A stretch of 64,000 nt of DNA from Isoetes taiwanensis. Taxonomy: Eukaryota > Streptophyta > Lycopodiopsida > Isoetales > Isoetaceae. The translations under genes and the position numbers were made by a program. This document shows positions 1-11,236 of this stretch, in pieces. Position 1 is the stretch's first letter. Each line of letters starts with the position of its first letter. The DNA is taken from assembly GCA_021234155.1 (NCBI GenBank), contig JAJEKV010000048.1, positions 2,530,841-2,594,840 on the forward strand, read 5' to 3'. The notes below the pieces were generated by a model. That model did not search any database. It saw nothing but the letters and a program-made list of their open reading frames with translations, and was not told the DNA's origin.

Positions 1-168
1 TCCTACTCTCTTGATAGAATGAAGTTTTTAGGGGCTGTCAAGGCGATTTCAATGGTGTTTGAAATGGATTAAACCGTTCAAGAAATTGATTGCTAGCTCT
101 GTTCAAAGATCAACATGCCAAAACACAGTCCCACACCCAGTTCACTACTTGGTTATCCCGACCAAAAA

Positions 169-236
169 ACAGTGGATAGCTCGGATAAATGTGTGGTTAG
201 CTCGGACATGAGAGTGGTTAACTCGGACATGTGTCC
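169..236. repeat. Three-copy short tandem repeat (about 22-24 bp unit)
   Basis: Three imperfect copies of a unit built on GTGGTTAGCTCGGACATG follow each other: one with GTGGATAGCTCGGATAA, one close to consensus, and one with GTTAACTCGGACATG. No function is apparent. Confidence 0.6.
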
Positions 237-376
237 GATTTTACCACATCCCAGAGTAGATATACGACTTTCCCTTGCAGTACCATCTGGCAAGTCCAAC
301 TTCTTGTCTTCTGCAGAATTAATCACATACAGTCTCAGTTTGACAAGATGAATTCGAACAATAGTCACGACTGTTG

Positions 377-497
377 ATTTCTAATAAACAAGCCGTATTC
401 ATAAAAAACTCGACCTTCAAAAATTCCCCATGGTTGCCAATTTCTAACAAACAGGTCATATCTATTCATAAAAAAATTGACTTTCAAAAATTTCCTT
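377..497. repeat. Two-copy direct repeat (about 50 bp)
   Basis: A segment starting TTTCTAATAAACA and ending TTCAAAAATTCC recurs about 69 bp later with scattered substitutions (TTTCTAACAAACA ... TTCAAAAATTTCC). Both copies contain ATTCATAAAAAA. This is an ancient local duplication. Confidence 0.6.
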
Positions 498-1423
498 CTG
501 TTTAGTCTGACCTCATAGCACAGAATGAACCCTAGACACATAATGAACCCTAACAACATGAGTTTGCATATAAAGGAAATATATACATCTACAAAATTAC
601 ATAGGTCTTAACCATTAAAGCAACACAAATATCAATGCCCAGCATATGCGCACTCTAGATATACTTATTAATATACCTCGCTAAATACAGTCACCAAATT
701 GAAAGAAAACCATAGAAAAAAACATACAAAAGTATAAGAGAAACCCCTGTTATTATGCTAGAATTCACTATCCACTAATAGTACATTCCATGGATGATAA
801 AAAATATTCAATTCAGTTAATATATGCCTCTTGTGTCTTAAGATTTTATCATTGAGCGATCTAGGGATAAAGGGTGGTATTGTGAGATTAGAAGATGGTG
901 TGCAAGGTGGCTCACTTGATGTATGGCCAAAGTCACACAAATATAAAGAAGCAAGTAAAGACCAGCGTGTTAGATAAGTTAAGTTATGGAGACTTGAGCC
1001 TGAAGGAGATGTGAGAAAATGATTTTATATGGAAGAAGTAAATGGCTGAATCCTGATGAAGAACAATCTTATTTGCTTTCATATGTAAGCCGGAAAAATC
1101 GTATGTTGATCTCTCAGTTAAGACTGCCATCTCATTCCTTGCATATAGAAGTGGGCCACCACACCTTGTTACGAGAGATATTAGTTCCAGTGGTTGAAAC
1201 AAACACACTTTTCTAGAATGTGCTTCATATGAGCATATTAGGACTAGACATGGTATTCACGCAACTACCTTGAATGAACTGTGGAGAGTACATGTGCAGG
1301 TATTAAGCACGTATATTAGAGATGTCTGGTAGAAAGAGCTGATATTATAGAGTTATATAACTTAGTGTTTGACTTTGACACAGATGGTGCTTTTGGATAA
1401 GTGTCTTACTTTGTTATGCATTA

Positions 1424-1453
1424 TGCCATAGAGGCCTGGGGGCCTATAATGGC
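1424..1453 (+). other. LINE 3'-terminal stem-loop (copy A)
   Basis: GCCAT pairs with ATGGC and AGGCC pairs with GGCCT, separated by small internal loops and closed by a TGG-type loop. The position just upstream of the microsatellite tail matches the hairpins of copies B to E. Confidence 0.7.
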
Positions 1454-1504
1454 TTGATTAATATCATTATCATTTATATATTCTAATGCTATATTGTATT
1501 CCAT

Positions 1505-1506
<2 letters not shown>

Positions 1507-1573
<67 letters not shown>
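1507..1573. repeat. (GATA)n microsatellite, LINE tail
   Basis: A near-perfect GATA run of about 16 units follows the 3' end of LINE copy A and is best read as its tail, possibly expanded since insertion. Confidence 0.9.
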
Positions 1574-2147
1574 TACTTTTATGTCATGCCACATTGGCAG
1601 CATCTATGAGGACATATGACAGACCCCCAGAGACTTGAACACAAGATATGAGGTATTATGTTCGATTTTGTTGCTGTGAAAGGGATAGGACAAATTGGTG
1701 TTGTTCCTTACTTAAGAGTTGAATTAACATTGAATTCGAGATAACTTCCATTTAGGCTAGTAATCATAAATGAACGTAGAAAGCCGCCCCCTCCTCCTCC
1801 ATGTTCATTTTAGACCAACCCATGACCAATCATTATGAAGAGAACATGATTCATTTCCTCAAATGACATGGTATTTTAAGTCAACAACTATCATCGTTAT
1901 AGGCACGTTGAATGGCGTCAAAGAGGAACATAAGTTGATTAATGTATGCATCATTAAAAGAGGAACATAATAGTTGCTTAATGTATGCATCATTAGTACT
2001 TGTTATATAACATGATAGATGCACACTTGTAGCACAACTTTGCAACAATGTAAGTCAATGGAGTAAAGTATACTAGTATGACCAAACTATAAATTTTTAA
2101 TAAAGATCTTAAGACACAGTAAAAAGATAGATAGATAGAGATTTTTA

Positions 2148-2179
2148 ACGTCCACGAAAACCCAATCGGGTTATGGGAC
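2148..2179 (-). other. LINE 3'-terminal stem-loop (copy B)
   Basis: Read on the minus strand, GTCC pairs with GGAC and AACCC pairs with GGGTT around a GATT loop, with an asymmetric internal loop. It is followed directly by the TCTA tail. Confidence 0.7.
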
Positions 2180-2298
2180 CCAATACAAAAGATGGGGCGT
2201 AAGCCCGATGATAGTAACAAAAGAAACAAAGAATATCAACATAACAAAAACACAACAAACATAATAACAAGTAGCTAAGCACGTGCACATGAGCTCAG

Positions 2299-2988
2299 CT
2301 AAGTGTACCCAAACCATGGGTTCTGAGGCCACTGGTCTCGGATGATTGCTGTACCTCCCCGATACACTGCCCACTTTTGCTGTAGCCTAGCCTCTCGCAC
2401 CTTACACAATTCCTGCCGTCGTCTGGTTAGCTGGAGCGGAGAGAGATCCTCTTGAACCGAGAAGTGGGTGTCTTTTAGATGACTTCCATGCTGAAGGACA
2501 TATAGCCTGTCCTGTGGGCTATTGAACTGCACGACGATATGGCGGGGTCGGTCTGGCCTCTGAGCCCCAACCCTACGTGCTGTAACAATGGCAGGCCTCT
2601 GAATGTGCATAACATCTGTGAAGAAGTTAGCTGCCTGTTCTACATCCAAGGCGGGATTTGCCTCTGGCAGACCCACGATGCGCAGATTCAAGCTTCTGTC
2701 CACCGCTGTCTGAGCGAATTCTGCTGCCTGCATGCTCCCATGATCCTTATCCGGCATGCCACTATGATCCTGCGCTTGCGTGCCACCTTGGTCTTTATCT
2801 GTCATCTCCACATCAGTATCCCTATGAGCCTCTGTTTGCACCCCGTCAGCAGTGCATGCGCTCTCGGGGGTCTGGGTTTCAGTAGCAGTATAAAATTTTG
2901 GGCAAGAGGAGGGAGATGATTGCGGGGTACCTGCTTCCAAGATGGCAGAGTAAAGCCAATTCAATAAACCATTATCACAGTTTGACAT
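2299..2988 (-). CDS. LINE ORF1-like RNA-binding protein (229 aa)
   Basis: This is an uninterrupted 229-residue ORF. Residues 1-100 are polar and low in complexity (many D, Q, T, S). From about residue 103 it resembles the L1 ORF1p RRM plus C-terminal domain: LRIVGLPE, then an FF..VM helix, TARRVG, RPRHIVVQFNS, a QEDLSPLQLTRRRQEL segment and a final GGTAIIRD. In that family the protein trimerises through a coiled coil, coats the element's RNA and acts as a chaperone in the cytoplasmic particle. The corresponding fragment of LINE D (28211-28549) has the same order of motifs (LPEKPE, RVGKR, RHMIVKF, NEDLTKEQL, KGKVIIE). The start is the first ATG of the open frame. Whether it is expressed is unknown. 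Confidence 0.7.
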   Translation of the reverse strand: MSNCDNGLLNWLYSAILEAGTPQSSPSSCPKFYTATETQTPESACTADGVQTEAHRDTDVEMTDKDQGGTQAQDHSGMPDKDHGSMQAAEFAQTAVDRSLNLRIVGLPEANPALDVEQAANFFTDVMHIQRPAIVTARRVGAQRPDRPRHIVVQFNSPQDRLYVLQHGSHLKDTHFSVQEDLSPLQLTRRRQELCKVREARLQQKWAVYRGGTAIIRDQWPQNPWFGYT

Positions 2989-3540
2989 TTTTGGTTGTCC
3001 TAGATTTCAAAGATCATTTCTTTCATGCAAGCACATCTCTAGTCCTTTCCTTTCTAAACACTCGATCGCCATTCAAAATCTTTGTAAACCAATGAATCTC
3101 ATATATTCCCTTGTTTGGATATCATTATTTATCTAAAGAAAGCACTCTACAATGACATGGCCCATTCCGACAATGATGTCGTCTGATTGACTATGATTAA
3201 TGGCCAATATGCACCTGATAATTGGAACTGAAACACTGGCAAGTAAAAAGTGAAGAGAGATCAATCAAAACACTATGAACAACAATAAAGGAAGACCATA
3301 TACTTGCAACGCTGCATCATTTTGGGTCCACTGGCCACGTTTGACTTGGATTATGACAAAAAAGAAAGAAAAGAAAAGTGAATACTGATTCCTTTGTCTT
3401 GTATCAAGTGGGATGTAATCAAGCACGTTGTTAGCATCCAATGTAAAGTATAATAACAGATTCGGCGTGCTGCATCCATATATATTATATTAAAGTATAT
3501 TCTCTCTTATGGCTTGTTTATGGGTCAGCAGTTGCCCTGT
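2989..3540. other. No gene seen
   Basis: AT-rich intergenic DNA with no convincing ORF, RNA gene or repeat. Confidence 0.5.
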
Positions 3541-3544
3541 GTTG

Positions 3545-3610
3545 GTAATGTATAAGAGCGTACATTTTGAGGGTGCCTGGTGTTTGTAATGTATAAGAGC
3601 GTACATTTTG
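3545..3610. repeat. Two-copy direct repeat, 41 bp spacing
   Basis: GTAATGTATAAGAGCGTACA and the following TTTTG occur at 3545 and again at 3586, identical over 25 bases, with different short linkers. Confidence 0.85.
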
Positions 3611-3662
3611 GGGGTCAATTCTGATAGGGGTGATGTATTTGGAGTCAATTTTGATCAGGGAA

Positions 3663-3766
3663 GAGGAACTTGGGGGCGATGGTGACGTAGCCGAGCTAGG
3701 AGGCAGAGGAACTTGGGGGCGATGGTGACGTAGCCGAGCTAGGAGACGATGGTGACGTAGCCGATG
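3663..3766. repeat. 43 bp tandem repeat, two and a half copies
   Basis: GAGGAACTTGGGGGCGATGG and the following GTGACGTAGCCGAGCTAGGA are repeated at 3663 and 3706. A third partial copy (GACGATGGTGACGTAGCCGA) starts at 3744. Each copy carries the TGACG core used by bZIP TGA factors, but no regulatory role can be shown. Confidence 0.85.
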
Positions 3767-4970
3767 GAACCATGGGTGGCCAGTTTTTCAGGGGCCAACA
3801 AGGATTGTCAACATGTGACACATGTAAGTGCTAGGGTAGTCATTCCTTGTTAACAAACGCCCATAAAAAATAACTGGAAGGCGAAAAAAAAAAAAAAAAA
3901 GGGAAAGAGAAAAGAAAGGAAAAAAAAAAGGAGAGAGCACCACACACACACCACACAGGGGGCATGCATAAAGCACTAGTCCCTTTCCTGTAATATATAC
4001 ACCATACACCAAGATCTGTCTGACATTAGAATCTGCTGAAGAATGTACTGTGTCGCATAGATTCAACGGTTCAATATGTCATGAATTCAGAACCCAGAAA
4101 AAAAAAATGACATACATTCGGCTGCATTCTTCTATTTTTGGGCCGATTTCCTTTCTTGAGTAAAGCTGCTTTCTCGCAAGCAAAAGACACGGATGGCATG
4201 ATATTGCCGGTGCCAATTTATTGCTATGTATCACAGGAAAAGGGTGGAGAATAGAGACACAGTTTTTGTGGGTGGTGGCGAGGATCTGGTGGGTGTAATA
4301 AGCCGGAATTGGGAAAGGAAGGATGTGGGGCTCACTACTTGTTGGGTCTGTCATTTGCCATTGAATTTGATTCAAGTTTGTGGGTTGCCTTTGTTTTTTC
4401 TTTTGCCTTCAGATTTTCTTGGCGCTTTTGAGCTCAATTGGTGTAGAGGCCTCTTCTGGGATTGCATAAATCGGTAACAAATTGCAACATGCAAGCAGTG
4501 CAATCTTTGCTCTTCTCCTTTTAGACATGGGATTGAATGAATTTTGGCTCCCTCTATTTCTTGGACGCCATTTTTTTTGTCTCTTTTCTGTCAAATGCTC
4601 GAATTCTAAGACCTTGAAATGGCATGCAAAATTTCTGCGTCCTTGTTTGGCAGTTGTTGAAGGTCGGCCGCAACTTAATTGCCTTACGTGCTTATTTCTT
4701 GTTTTTAGTCTTCCCTCTTGCTAACGTTCTCGAATCTGTGGGCACTAAAGCGATTAAGCTTGCATGTGTAAACAGATGTCCCTGTATTTAAGAGTTAAAA
4801 CCCCCATTCTGTGTATTGTATGTATTTTCTTGAACCACATTCTTCTGTATTTATCTTTTATGAGTTCATTTCGTATGCATTGGTTGTATAAATATTTTAG
4901 TTCAGAAAACCATCTCTAAGCAATAGGTCCAAGTTTTTAATTTCCTGGATTTCAATTACATGTAGGGATT
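3767..4970 (+). other. Upstream region of TPP, probable promoter and 5' UTR
   Basis: No coding region is recognised. It contains an A-rich run (3882-3930) and ends with a plausible splice acceptor (TTACATGTAG, 4956-4965) five bases before the TPP ATG. This suggests an upstream non-coding exon and a 5' UTR intron, as in many plant genes. I could not fix that exon or the transcription start. A TAATATATACA motif near 3991 is a weak TATA candidate. Confidence 0.35.
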
Positions 4971-7900
4971 ATGCTGGGAATGATGTCACCTGGTGATGAG
5001 GAAATCTTTCAAGAATCTTGTAAGCTGACTTTAGATGATTGCTCTGGGGAAAATAGCATTAAATTTTATATTTAAGATATACTTATCTGTTCCTTTTTAA
5101 TCTCAGGTTCTTCTTCACCTCATATTTCTTTTGCCAAAGCACCCATTTCAACCTTTGGCGTGCCCATTTCTGTACCTACAGGAAATTCAGAGGAATGCAA
5201 CGAGTGCACTACTGAATGGTTAGAAACAATGAAAGCATCGTCGCCTTCCCGTATTGGGAAAATTCACGATCACAGCCACAGTGGAGATGTCGAGGATATT
5301 GAGTATAGAGACTGGATTGTAAGATATACTTTTGTTGGTCTTTCAGTAGGGTAGTAAACATCATTTGTGCTTTTTTGGAGGGGCTACAGAAGGAATGGTT
5401 ATTGCTAGTAGATAGACCTATCACTTGTATTTTTCCTGTTTTATTAAAGCAGATTTTATGGCCTTTCCTTAGAAGAGTGTACTTGGGGAATGAAATGGGA
5501 ACCAAAATTTGTGGGCGAGCTATAGCAAGGGAACCAAATTTAAATAAGAATAGAACCTGGTAATTTTCACTATTAAAGTACATACTACAGTATACAGAGA
5601 GTTATGGAGACGTCTGGTAAAAGATGTGGGTCAGAATTGCTTGCTTGTTCTATCAAATTTTATTTTCAGTCTAGTTTCATTGATAGTTATGTATTTTATT
5701 GACATATCCTGTTGAATTATGGACTCCTGTAATATTAAATGTTCCCTGTGTGTTTACCAGTCACAGCATCCGTCAGCCTTGGAAACATTTGAGGAGATGA
5801 TGAGTGCAGTGAAGGACAGGAAAATAGCAGTATTTTTAGACTACGATGGAACCCTTTCACCTATAGTTGATGACCCTGAACGTGCATTTATGTCAGAGGA
5901 GGTATTTATTAATTGAGAGTTTTATTGACCATTTAAGAATACAGTGTGCAGATAAGCTGTAGAATGCTAACAATCCATACAGTATGTTGTGTAATTCTTC
6001 TTTCTGGAATTTATGGGATGCACAAAACTGCTTATTAATAGCTAAGACCTTCCTGCAAACTTGGCAAACTGAGTTTTGTAGTCATCATCATTTGCATGTG
6101 TTTAATTTGATTTTTGATCTGCAAAAATCATTCTTCTCCTATTACCTACCAGTTATATGGTTCAAATTCGAGTGTACAGTACAGTACAGTACTTGCCGTA
6201 TCCCGTGCAGTATCCTGCGTGTTCCTTAACAAAAGAAAGCTACATCTTAACAAACAAGTGGGCTATATTTAGTCCCTCCGGATCCAAATATATTTGTGGG
6301 ATCGTTTGGATTCTTGGTTAATAGACAGGCTATAATGGAGCTATTTGCTAGGTAGAAAAGGGAGTTTAGGTCCACTGCCATCACAAGTCTCCAAAGTATT
6401 AACGTCATGGAATCCCAGTGTTGTAACTTTATTCGTTCTAAAGGAGAAGACCATGGGAGATGAATTAGTTATGGAGCAGGAAAATAAACATGCTCTCCTA
6501 TTTTAACTTCTGTGTAGTTCTTTGAGTTTTGCGTTCGTCTGTTGCAGATGCGAGCAACAGTAAAGAAAGTGTCCACATATTTTCCAACTGCAATCATTAG
6601 CGGAAGGCGTAGGGATAAGGTAGCTATTTATAGTTCTTTGATGAGAGATGGCATTTATTTTTAATGCGCATGTTGCCTTTAGGTTTATCAGTTTGTACAA
6701 CTTCCTGAACTATACTATGCTGGAAGTCATGGGATGGACATCATGGGTCCTGCTCAATATTCCAATGGAACAAGAGGGGTAAGAGATGATCACATCATTT
6801 TCTCTAAAGATTAAAGGCACGCTTAGCATTCTAATATAAACATAAATCATTGCATTTTATTATTGAACCATCTGGATTTTTTGATTTCAAGGAATAGGAT
6901 TAGTTGCATGTAAGTGATTTGCAATATGCATATTAAGAAAGGATAACTAGACAACTGGGGGAAACTGAAGATTTCTGGTGTTATGGATAGGTCTAATTTG
7001 GAAGTATTTCAAGACATAAGACATTTCTTTTTTGTAGACGGGTAGGAAGTTATGAGAAATGACAATTAGAATACCTGGAGAGAGTTGTATTCCCAAATTA
7101 AGGTCCAGAATAGGGAATCACATTTTTCTAGCCCTACATTATTTTGAACCATTGGACTGCTGAGTTGACTTGTTTTATCCCAGGTAGATGATGTGGTGAG
7201 TTTTCAGCCAGCTAGTGAGTTTTTGCCAATCATGGACGAGGTTTGTGTTTCCAGTTATTGCACTCAACTTTCATAATATGAATTCCATGTTTTTCTCTCA
7301 TTGCTCTTGCTGCTTCTGTAGGTCTATAATGAGTTGCATTCAAGATCCAAGGATGTAAAGGGAGCAAAGGTCGAACATAATAAGTTTTGTGTAACTGTCC
7401 ATTTTCGATGCGTTGAAGAGGAGGTAATGTAACTTCATGGTACTTTACACCAATGGCATTGCCAATTTCAACTCGAATTCGCTGTATATGAATTAGGAAA
7501 TAACAATTGAACAATAGCAAATGGTTATTTGACATGTAAAAATCTAGCTCACAGTTGTAACCAATTTTGCAATGAGGATGCAACTTATTTTTTTGCATTA
7601 TGAAATTTATTTTAAGGTTTTTCTGTACTACCAACTCTGTTTCGCTTATCACTTTTCATTTTTGATGTATTAGCGATGGTCATTTCTTGCGGAGATTGTA
7701 CAGTTCGTGCTGCTCAAGTATCCAGAGCTTTCATTAATTAAAGGAAGAAAGGTATGCTAATGTATATCATATGATGCATTTGAAGTGCCGTGGGGACGAA
7801 ATAGAAAAAAAGTCTTCATAATTTTATCCACCATGGGATAATACTTACCAAAACTGATTGGTGGAAAGGTCCTTGAAATTCGGCCGTCTATAGAATGGGA

Positions 7901-8801
7901 CAAGGGAAAGGCATTAGAGTATCTTCTTGAAGCTCTTGGTAAGAGGCCATTTTTCTGCTTCTTTTGAGTATTATGACAATTTTTGTACAATTTATTTCTA
8001 TATACACACATTTAAACTTGGCCTTCAATATTAGGATACAATTTCAACTTGTGTTGGATGGCATATTTTCTTTATTGTCTTATTCTTCTTTGCTTCCCAA
8101 GGGTATTGGCATCAATATGCCATAGTAAAATCATGCAGTTGATCAAGAAGATGGGCAAGTTGGCAACATGGACCACCTTTGCAGGGTCAATTTACATGAT
8201 GTAACATTGAACTCTCTTCCATGTTGTCTGGATGCTAAAACTGGTGTGGCTATACGGAAACACCCTTCTGAGAATATGGAAGCTCATTTGGCTTTCTGTG
8301 TTTAGATGCTGATCAATTCTGCCTTGTTTATCATAATATATCATGTGTATTTTAGCATATGGTTGTGTTAGATAATTTGGCCTATAATATTTTTATTCTT
8401 ATGCGTTACATGAGCAGAATTTGCTGGCATGCAGGGCTTGATGGCAAAGGGGTCCTTCCTATATACATTGGAGATGATAGAACAGATGAAGATGCTTTTA
8501 ACGTATGGTAGCTTTGTTTCTCTGACGATGTTTGGACACTTCATGATGCAAAATTCAAAATGACCGCTGTTTTATCAGGTTTTAAGAGCAAGAGGCATAG
8601 GATACCCTATTCTTGTGGCTCCTATCGCCAAGACGACTAGTGCATCTTATTCTCTGAAGGATCCACTGGAGGTGATATTTTAACCTCAATTTTTGATGGG
8701 CATAGTATCCATTTTGGCCTAATGTGTTCTTTTTCTTTTAGGTGATGCAGTTTTTAACGAACCTTGTACAATGGAAAGTTTCCAAAAAACATGTTGATTA
8801 A
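4971..8801 (+). CDS. TPP: Trehalose-6-phosphate phosphatase (12 coding exons, 365 aa)
   Basis: It dephosphorylates trehalose 6-phosphate to trehalose, the second step of trehalose synthesis, and so controls a sugar-status signal in plants. Coding exons joined by eye: 4971-5019, 5107-5318, 5761-5901, 6548-6619, 6683-6778, 7184-7240, 7322-7423, 7674-7751, 7869-7938, 8435-8502, 8579-8671, 8742-8801. All introns are GT-AG and the phases agree, giving 365 residues without a stop. HAD motifs are present: [12 protein letters not shown] (nucleophile D114, acid/base D116), IISGRRRDK (S152), GRKVLEIRP (K269) and [11 protein letters not shown] (D306, D307). The cap-domain segment [13 protein letters not shown] is near residue 168. 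YRDWISQHPSAL before motif I is typical of plant TPPs. The length is usual for class II-type single-domain plant TPPs and there is no TPS domain. The ATG follows an acceptor-like site. No break was seen, so it is probably functional. Confidence 0.95.
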
Positions 8802-9353
8802 CACAGAACCACAGAATGGATTGGTGCCACTGTAAAATGGAGCCAAAAACAGTCAGAAACACTCTACACTCTGTAAGCTATAACACATTTTGTAGAAGGC
8901 AAAAGCCTTGGCGAAAATGGGTTCAAAACAAGAACTACATGGAGGGAATTGTATTGCATGGTTTTGCAATTGTGTGCAAGACTATTTGAGATCTAATTTC
9001 AAGATCAACGTTTTCAACCAGATGTGCTGCTAAAATTTTTCATATGTTCCTTGGTTTTTTGGCCATAGGACTAATACTAAGAATTTCGTTTGATAGAATT
9101 CCCCAAGATAAGTTGATTGATAAAATCTCCTCCTGTCCAAAACCCCCAAATCTTGGAATTAATTGATGACGTAGGAAAGTAAAATTAGAGAGTTGGCCTT
9201 GCAGTTTCGTGAATACACAAGTACACTGCCAGACACAAATATTTAATGTCGCATATGGTTGGTTATTTAATGTCACATACGGTTGGATGAATACCCATAC
9301 ACTGCCACAAACACAAAGTGTTTAATTTCACAATGCTTGCTATACATAAACAA
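8802..9353. other. TPP 3' UTR and intergenic DNA
   Basis: The first part is presumably the TPP 3' UTR. No canonical AATAAA could be assigned. The rest is AT-rich with no gene recognised; GGTTGGTTATTTAATGTCAC-like sequence is repeated twice near 9256. Confidence 0.5.
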
Positions 9354-9597
9354 GGTGCTATCGTGCAAGGGAAATTCTCATGTGCTAAAGATTCTAGAAT
9401 AGAGTGATTAGGCTCCACATTCCAATCAGGGCTCATAGGTGCTATCGTGCAAGGGAAATTCTCATGTGCTAAAGATTCTAGAATAGAGTGATTAGAGTGA
9501 TTAGGCTCCACATTCCAATCAGGGCTCTTCTCATGTGCTAAAGATTCTAGAATAGAGTGATTAGAGTGATTAGGCTCCACATTCCAATCAGGGCTCA
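9354..9597. repeat. 84 bp tandem repeat, about 2.7 copies
   Basis: The unit starts GGTGCTATCGTGCAAGGGAA and ends CCAATCAGGGCTCATA. Copies begin at 9354 and 9438, and a shortened copy lacking the first part begins near 9529. Copies 2 and 3 contain a doubled TAGAGTGAT. The minus-strand ORF through it simply reads the repeat. Confidence 0.9.
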
Positions 9598-9725
9598 TGA
9601 CGACAATTTGTTGAGGATTATTCTTGAAGATACCTATTATATTAGCATATTCGATCTAGCATTTTTTTTTTTTTGTGAATTTTGGGCATTGGGTTAGTCA
9701 GATTAGTCCAACAGCTCTTCTCTGT

Positions 9726-9986
9726 CTATGGGCCTTCACCGCAGTCCCGTTGTTCTCTTGAGGTCAGATCTCGATCAACATACAGGGCAGTCCCCTTCAA
9801 CTGCTTGCCCTGGCGCAGGATAGCTGCTCGCACTTGCATATCCTTGACTGTGAATGTGACTACCCAGGGGCGATCAGAGCGTTGGGCACTATGGCGGCTC
9901 GCTTTAACGATGTGTATATCAATAAATTCTAGAATGGGGCTCGCATGAAAACGACAAAAACCTCCCGATATAGATAGGCTTCTCAT
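9726..9986 (-). pseudogene. LINE ORF1-like fragment
   Basis: The minus-strand frame contains RPWVVTFTVKD, RAAILRQGKQLKG and LYVDRDLTSREQRD, in the same order as RPRHIVVQF, LYVLQHGSHLKD and SVQEDLSPLQ in the ORF1 protein of LINE copy B. That order fits the L1 ORF1p RRM to C-terminal domain. The N-terminal part and any 3' tail are missing or not recognisable, so this is a fragment. Confidence 0.5.
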
Positions 9987-11236
9987 TCATCTCAGCAGAT
10001 TTTCTACAATGGTGGATAGTGGGTAGCTGCACACATGCGAACTACCAACGAAGAAAAATAAAGGGAATGTCCAATTATACAACTTGGACCCCATGAAATA
10101 CAATGCTAATAGATGTTTGGTTTGTGTACCTGCCAAAAGCTTATCACCGGGCTGAGAATTCGCTCCCAGAACCCACAAATGGAGAAGTCGCAGCTGCTGC
10201 CTCTTGCCAACCTGTACCTGCATATCACCAACACTAGAACAAATGTGACAAAACAAACCTCCCAAAGTGGAGGGGCTAATCACGTGTGCCACGGCTCTAT
10301 TGATCTTGCTCTGTTTAGAAGAGCCACGGCTCTATTATAAATTGATCTTGCTCTGTTTAGTGCTTGCTCTCTGTATGCTCTGCATTATAGGTACAGGCCA
10401 GAATGTGTGCTTAAAGGATTCTCCAAGTTTGCGCGAGAGCACCCACAAACAATGGGAGCACAGACGCAAGAAAATTTTGGACTTTTTAATTGTGGTTATT
10501 TATGAAATTTGTGACTATTCGATTATAATAAATGGATATTCAAGTACTTGATATTTTGGATGTATTAAATTTTTACATCACATTTTGAAGTTGCCAATGC
10601 TTTTTTGCATGTTCCACAAAGCATATGAGCACACTCTTGTAGAAAGCTTAAGCCTTAATAAAAGTTACATGCCAACTTCCTTTTCTCCCCTACTCTGGCA
10701 ACTGCTATCGGTGCACGGTTCTCATTTTACCGAAAATAAGAGGCCAACCATCTCTCCTGCAAAATTTGAATAGAAGCAGTTCTAAGTGGCTATTAGACGT
10801 TCATATTCGTCAGGAATGTACCCCTGCCCTCCAATCGGGAATGTCATGCACTAAGTAAGGTGTGGGAGCTTTTGATCTACATTCTCAAAATAAGAGCATT
10901 AGCTAGGGAATGGTGAGTGCAGCCAATGTCCTTAGAAGGATATAGTAATTCACAAATAGAGCATCTATCATGAAACCCAACTGTACCTCGTTGAATATAT
11001 TTATATCGTTTGCAAATACTTTTTACAAAATTTTGGTTTGGAAACAAAAAAAATTGGCGTTTTTTGTGGAATGGACCAGTGACAAGCTCAAAAAGCTCAA
11101 AAAATCTCTCATAGGGAAAGGGTCGGCCTCCCTTAAAAATGAGGATGCCCTCACTTCCAACCATAGCCAGTTCTTGTGGCCTCCTTCTTAGCCTCCCCTA
11201 TGCATCAAATACTTCCTTTTCCTCCTTATATCCACT
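9987..11236. other. No gene assigned
   Basis: Several open frames under 110 codons overlap on both strands without recognisable motifs. The minus-strand frame 10877-11164 lies directly downstream of the Tnp2 remnant and may belong to the same decayed CACTA element. A short stretch near 11000 resembles DNA near 15765 (TTGCAAATACTTTTTAC against TTGCAAATGCTTTTTAC). Confidence 0.4.

Larger units (their letters stand above)
1..1018. other. Gene-free AT-rich stretch
   Basis: No convincing coding region is visible. Short ORFs here lack recognisable motifs and overlap on both strands. The stretch contains two small direct repeats, listed separately, and runs into the LINE remnant that becomes recognisable at 1019; the LINE may extend some way further left, but I cannot align it. 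Confidence 0.5.
1019..1573 (+). mobile_element. LINE copy A, 5'-truncated 3' end
   Basis: Positions 1019-1216 encode a short ORF whose end (SQLRLPSHSLHIEVG) lines up with the C-terminal region of LINE copy E (RFRLSSHHLGIEVG, around 63520). The next bases in another frame continue the resemblance (FLECASYEHIR against ILHCPAYQGIR). After the coding remnant come the 3' hairpin (1424-1453) and a GATA tail (1507-1573), the order seen in the other LINE copies here. Reverse transcriptase and endonuclease are absent, so this is a dead, 5'-truncated copy. The left boundary is not defined. Confidence 0.75.
2126..2988 (-). mobile_element. LINE copy B: ORF1 plus 3' end, no ORF2
   Basis: On the minus strand the order is ORF1 (2988 to 2299), a short 3' region with the LINE hairpin (2179-2148), then a TCTA-type tail (2140-2126). 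No endonuclease or reverse transcriptase lies between ORF1 and the tail. This is therefore an internally deleted or ORF1-only derivative that would need another LINE's enzymes to move, as described for half-LINE elements in mammals. Target-site duplications were not identified. Confidence 0.7.

Noticed and set aside
1507-1573. CRISPR or regulatory array
   Set aside because: It is a simple GATA microsatellite without spacers; no CRISPR-like repeat-spacer pattern exists anywhere in the window.
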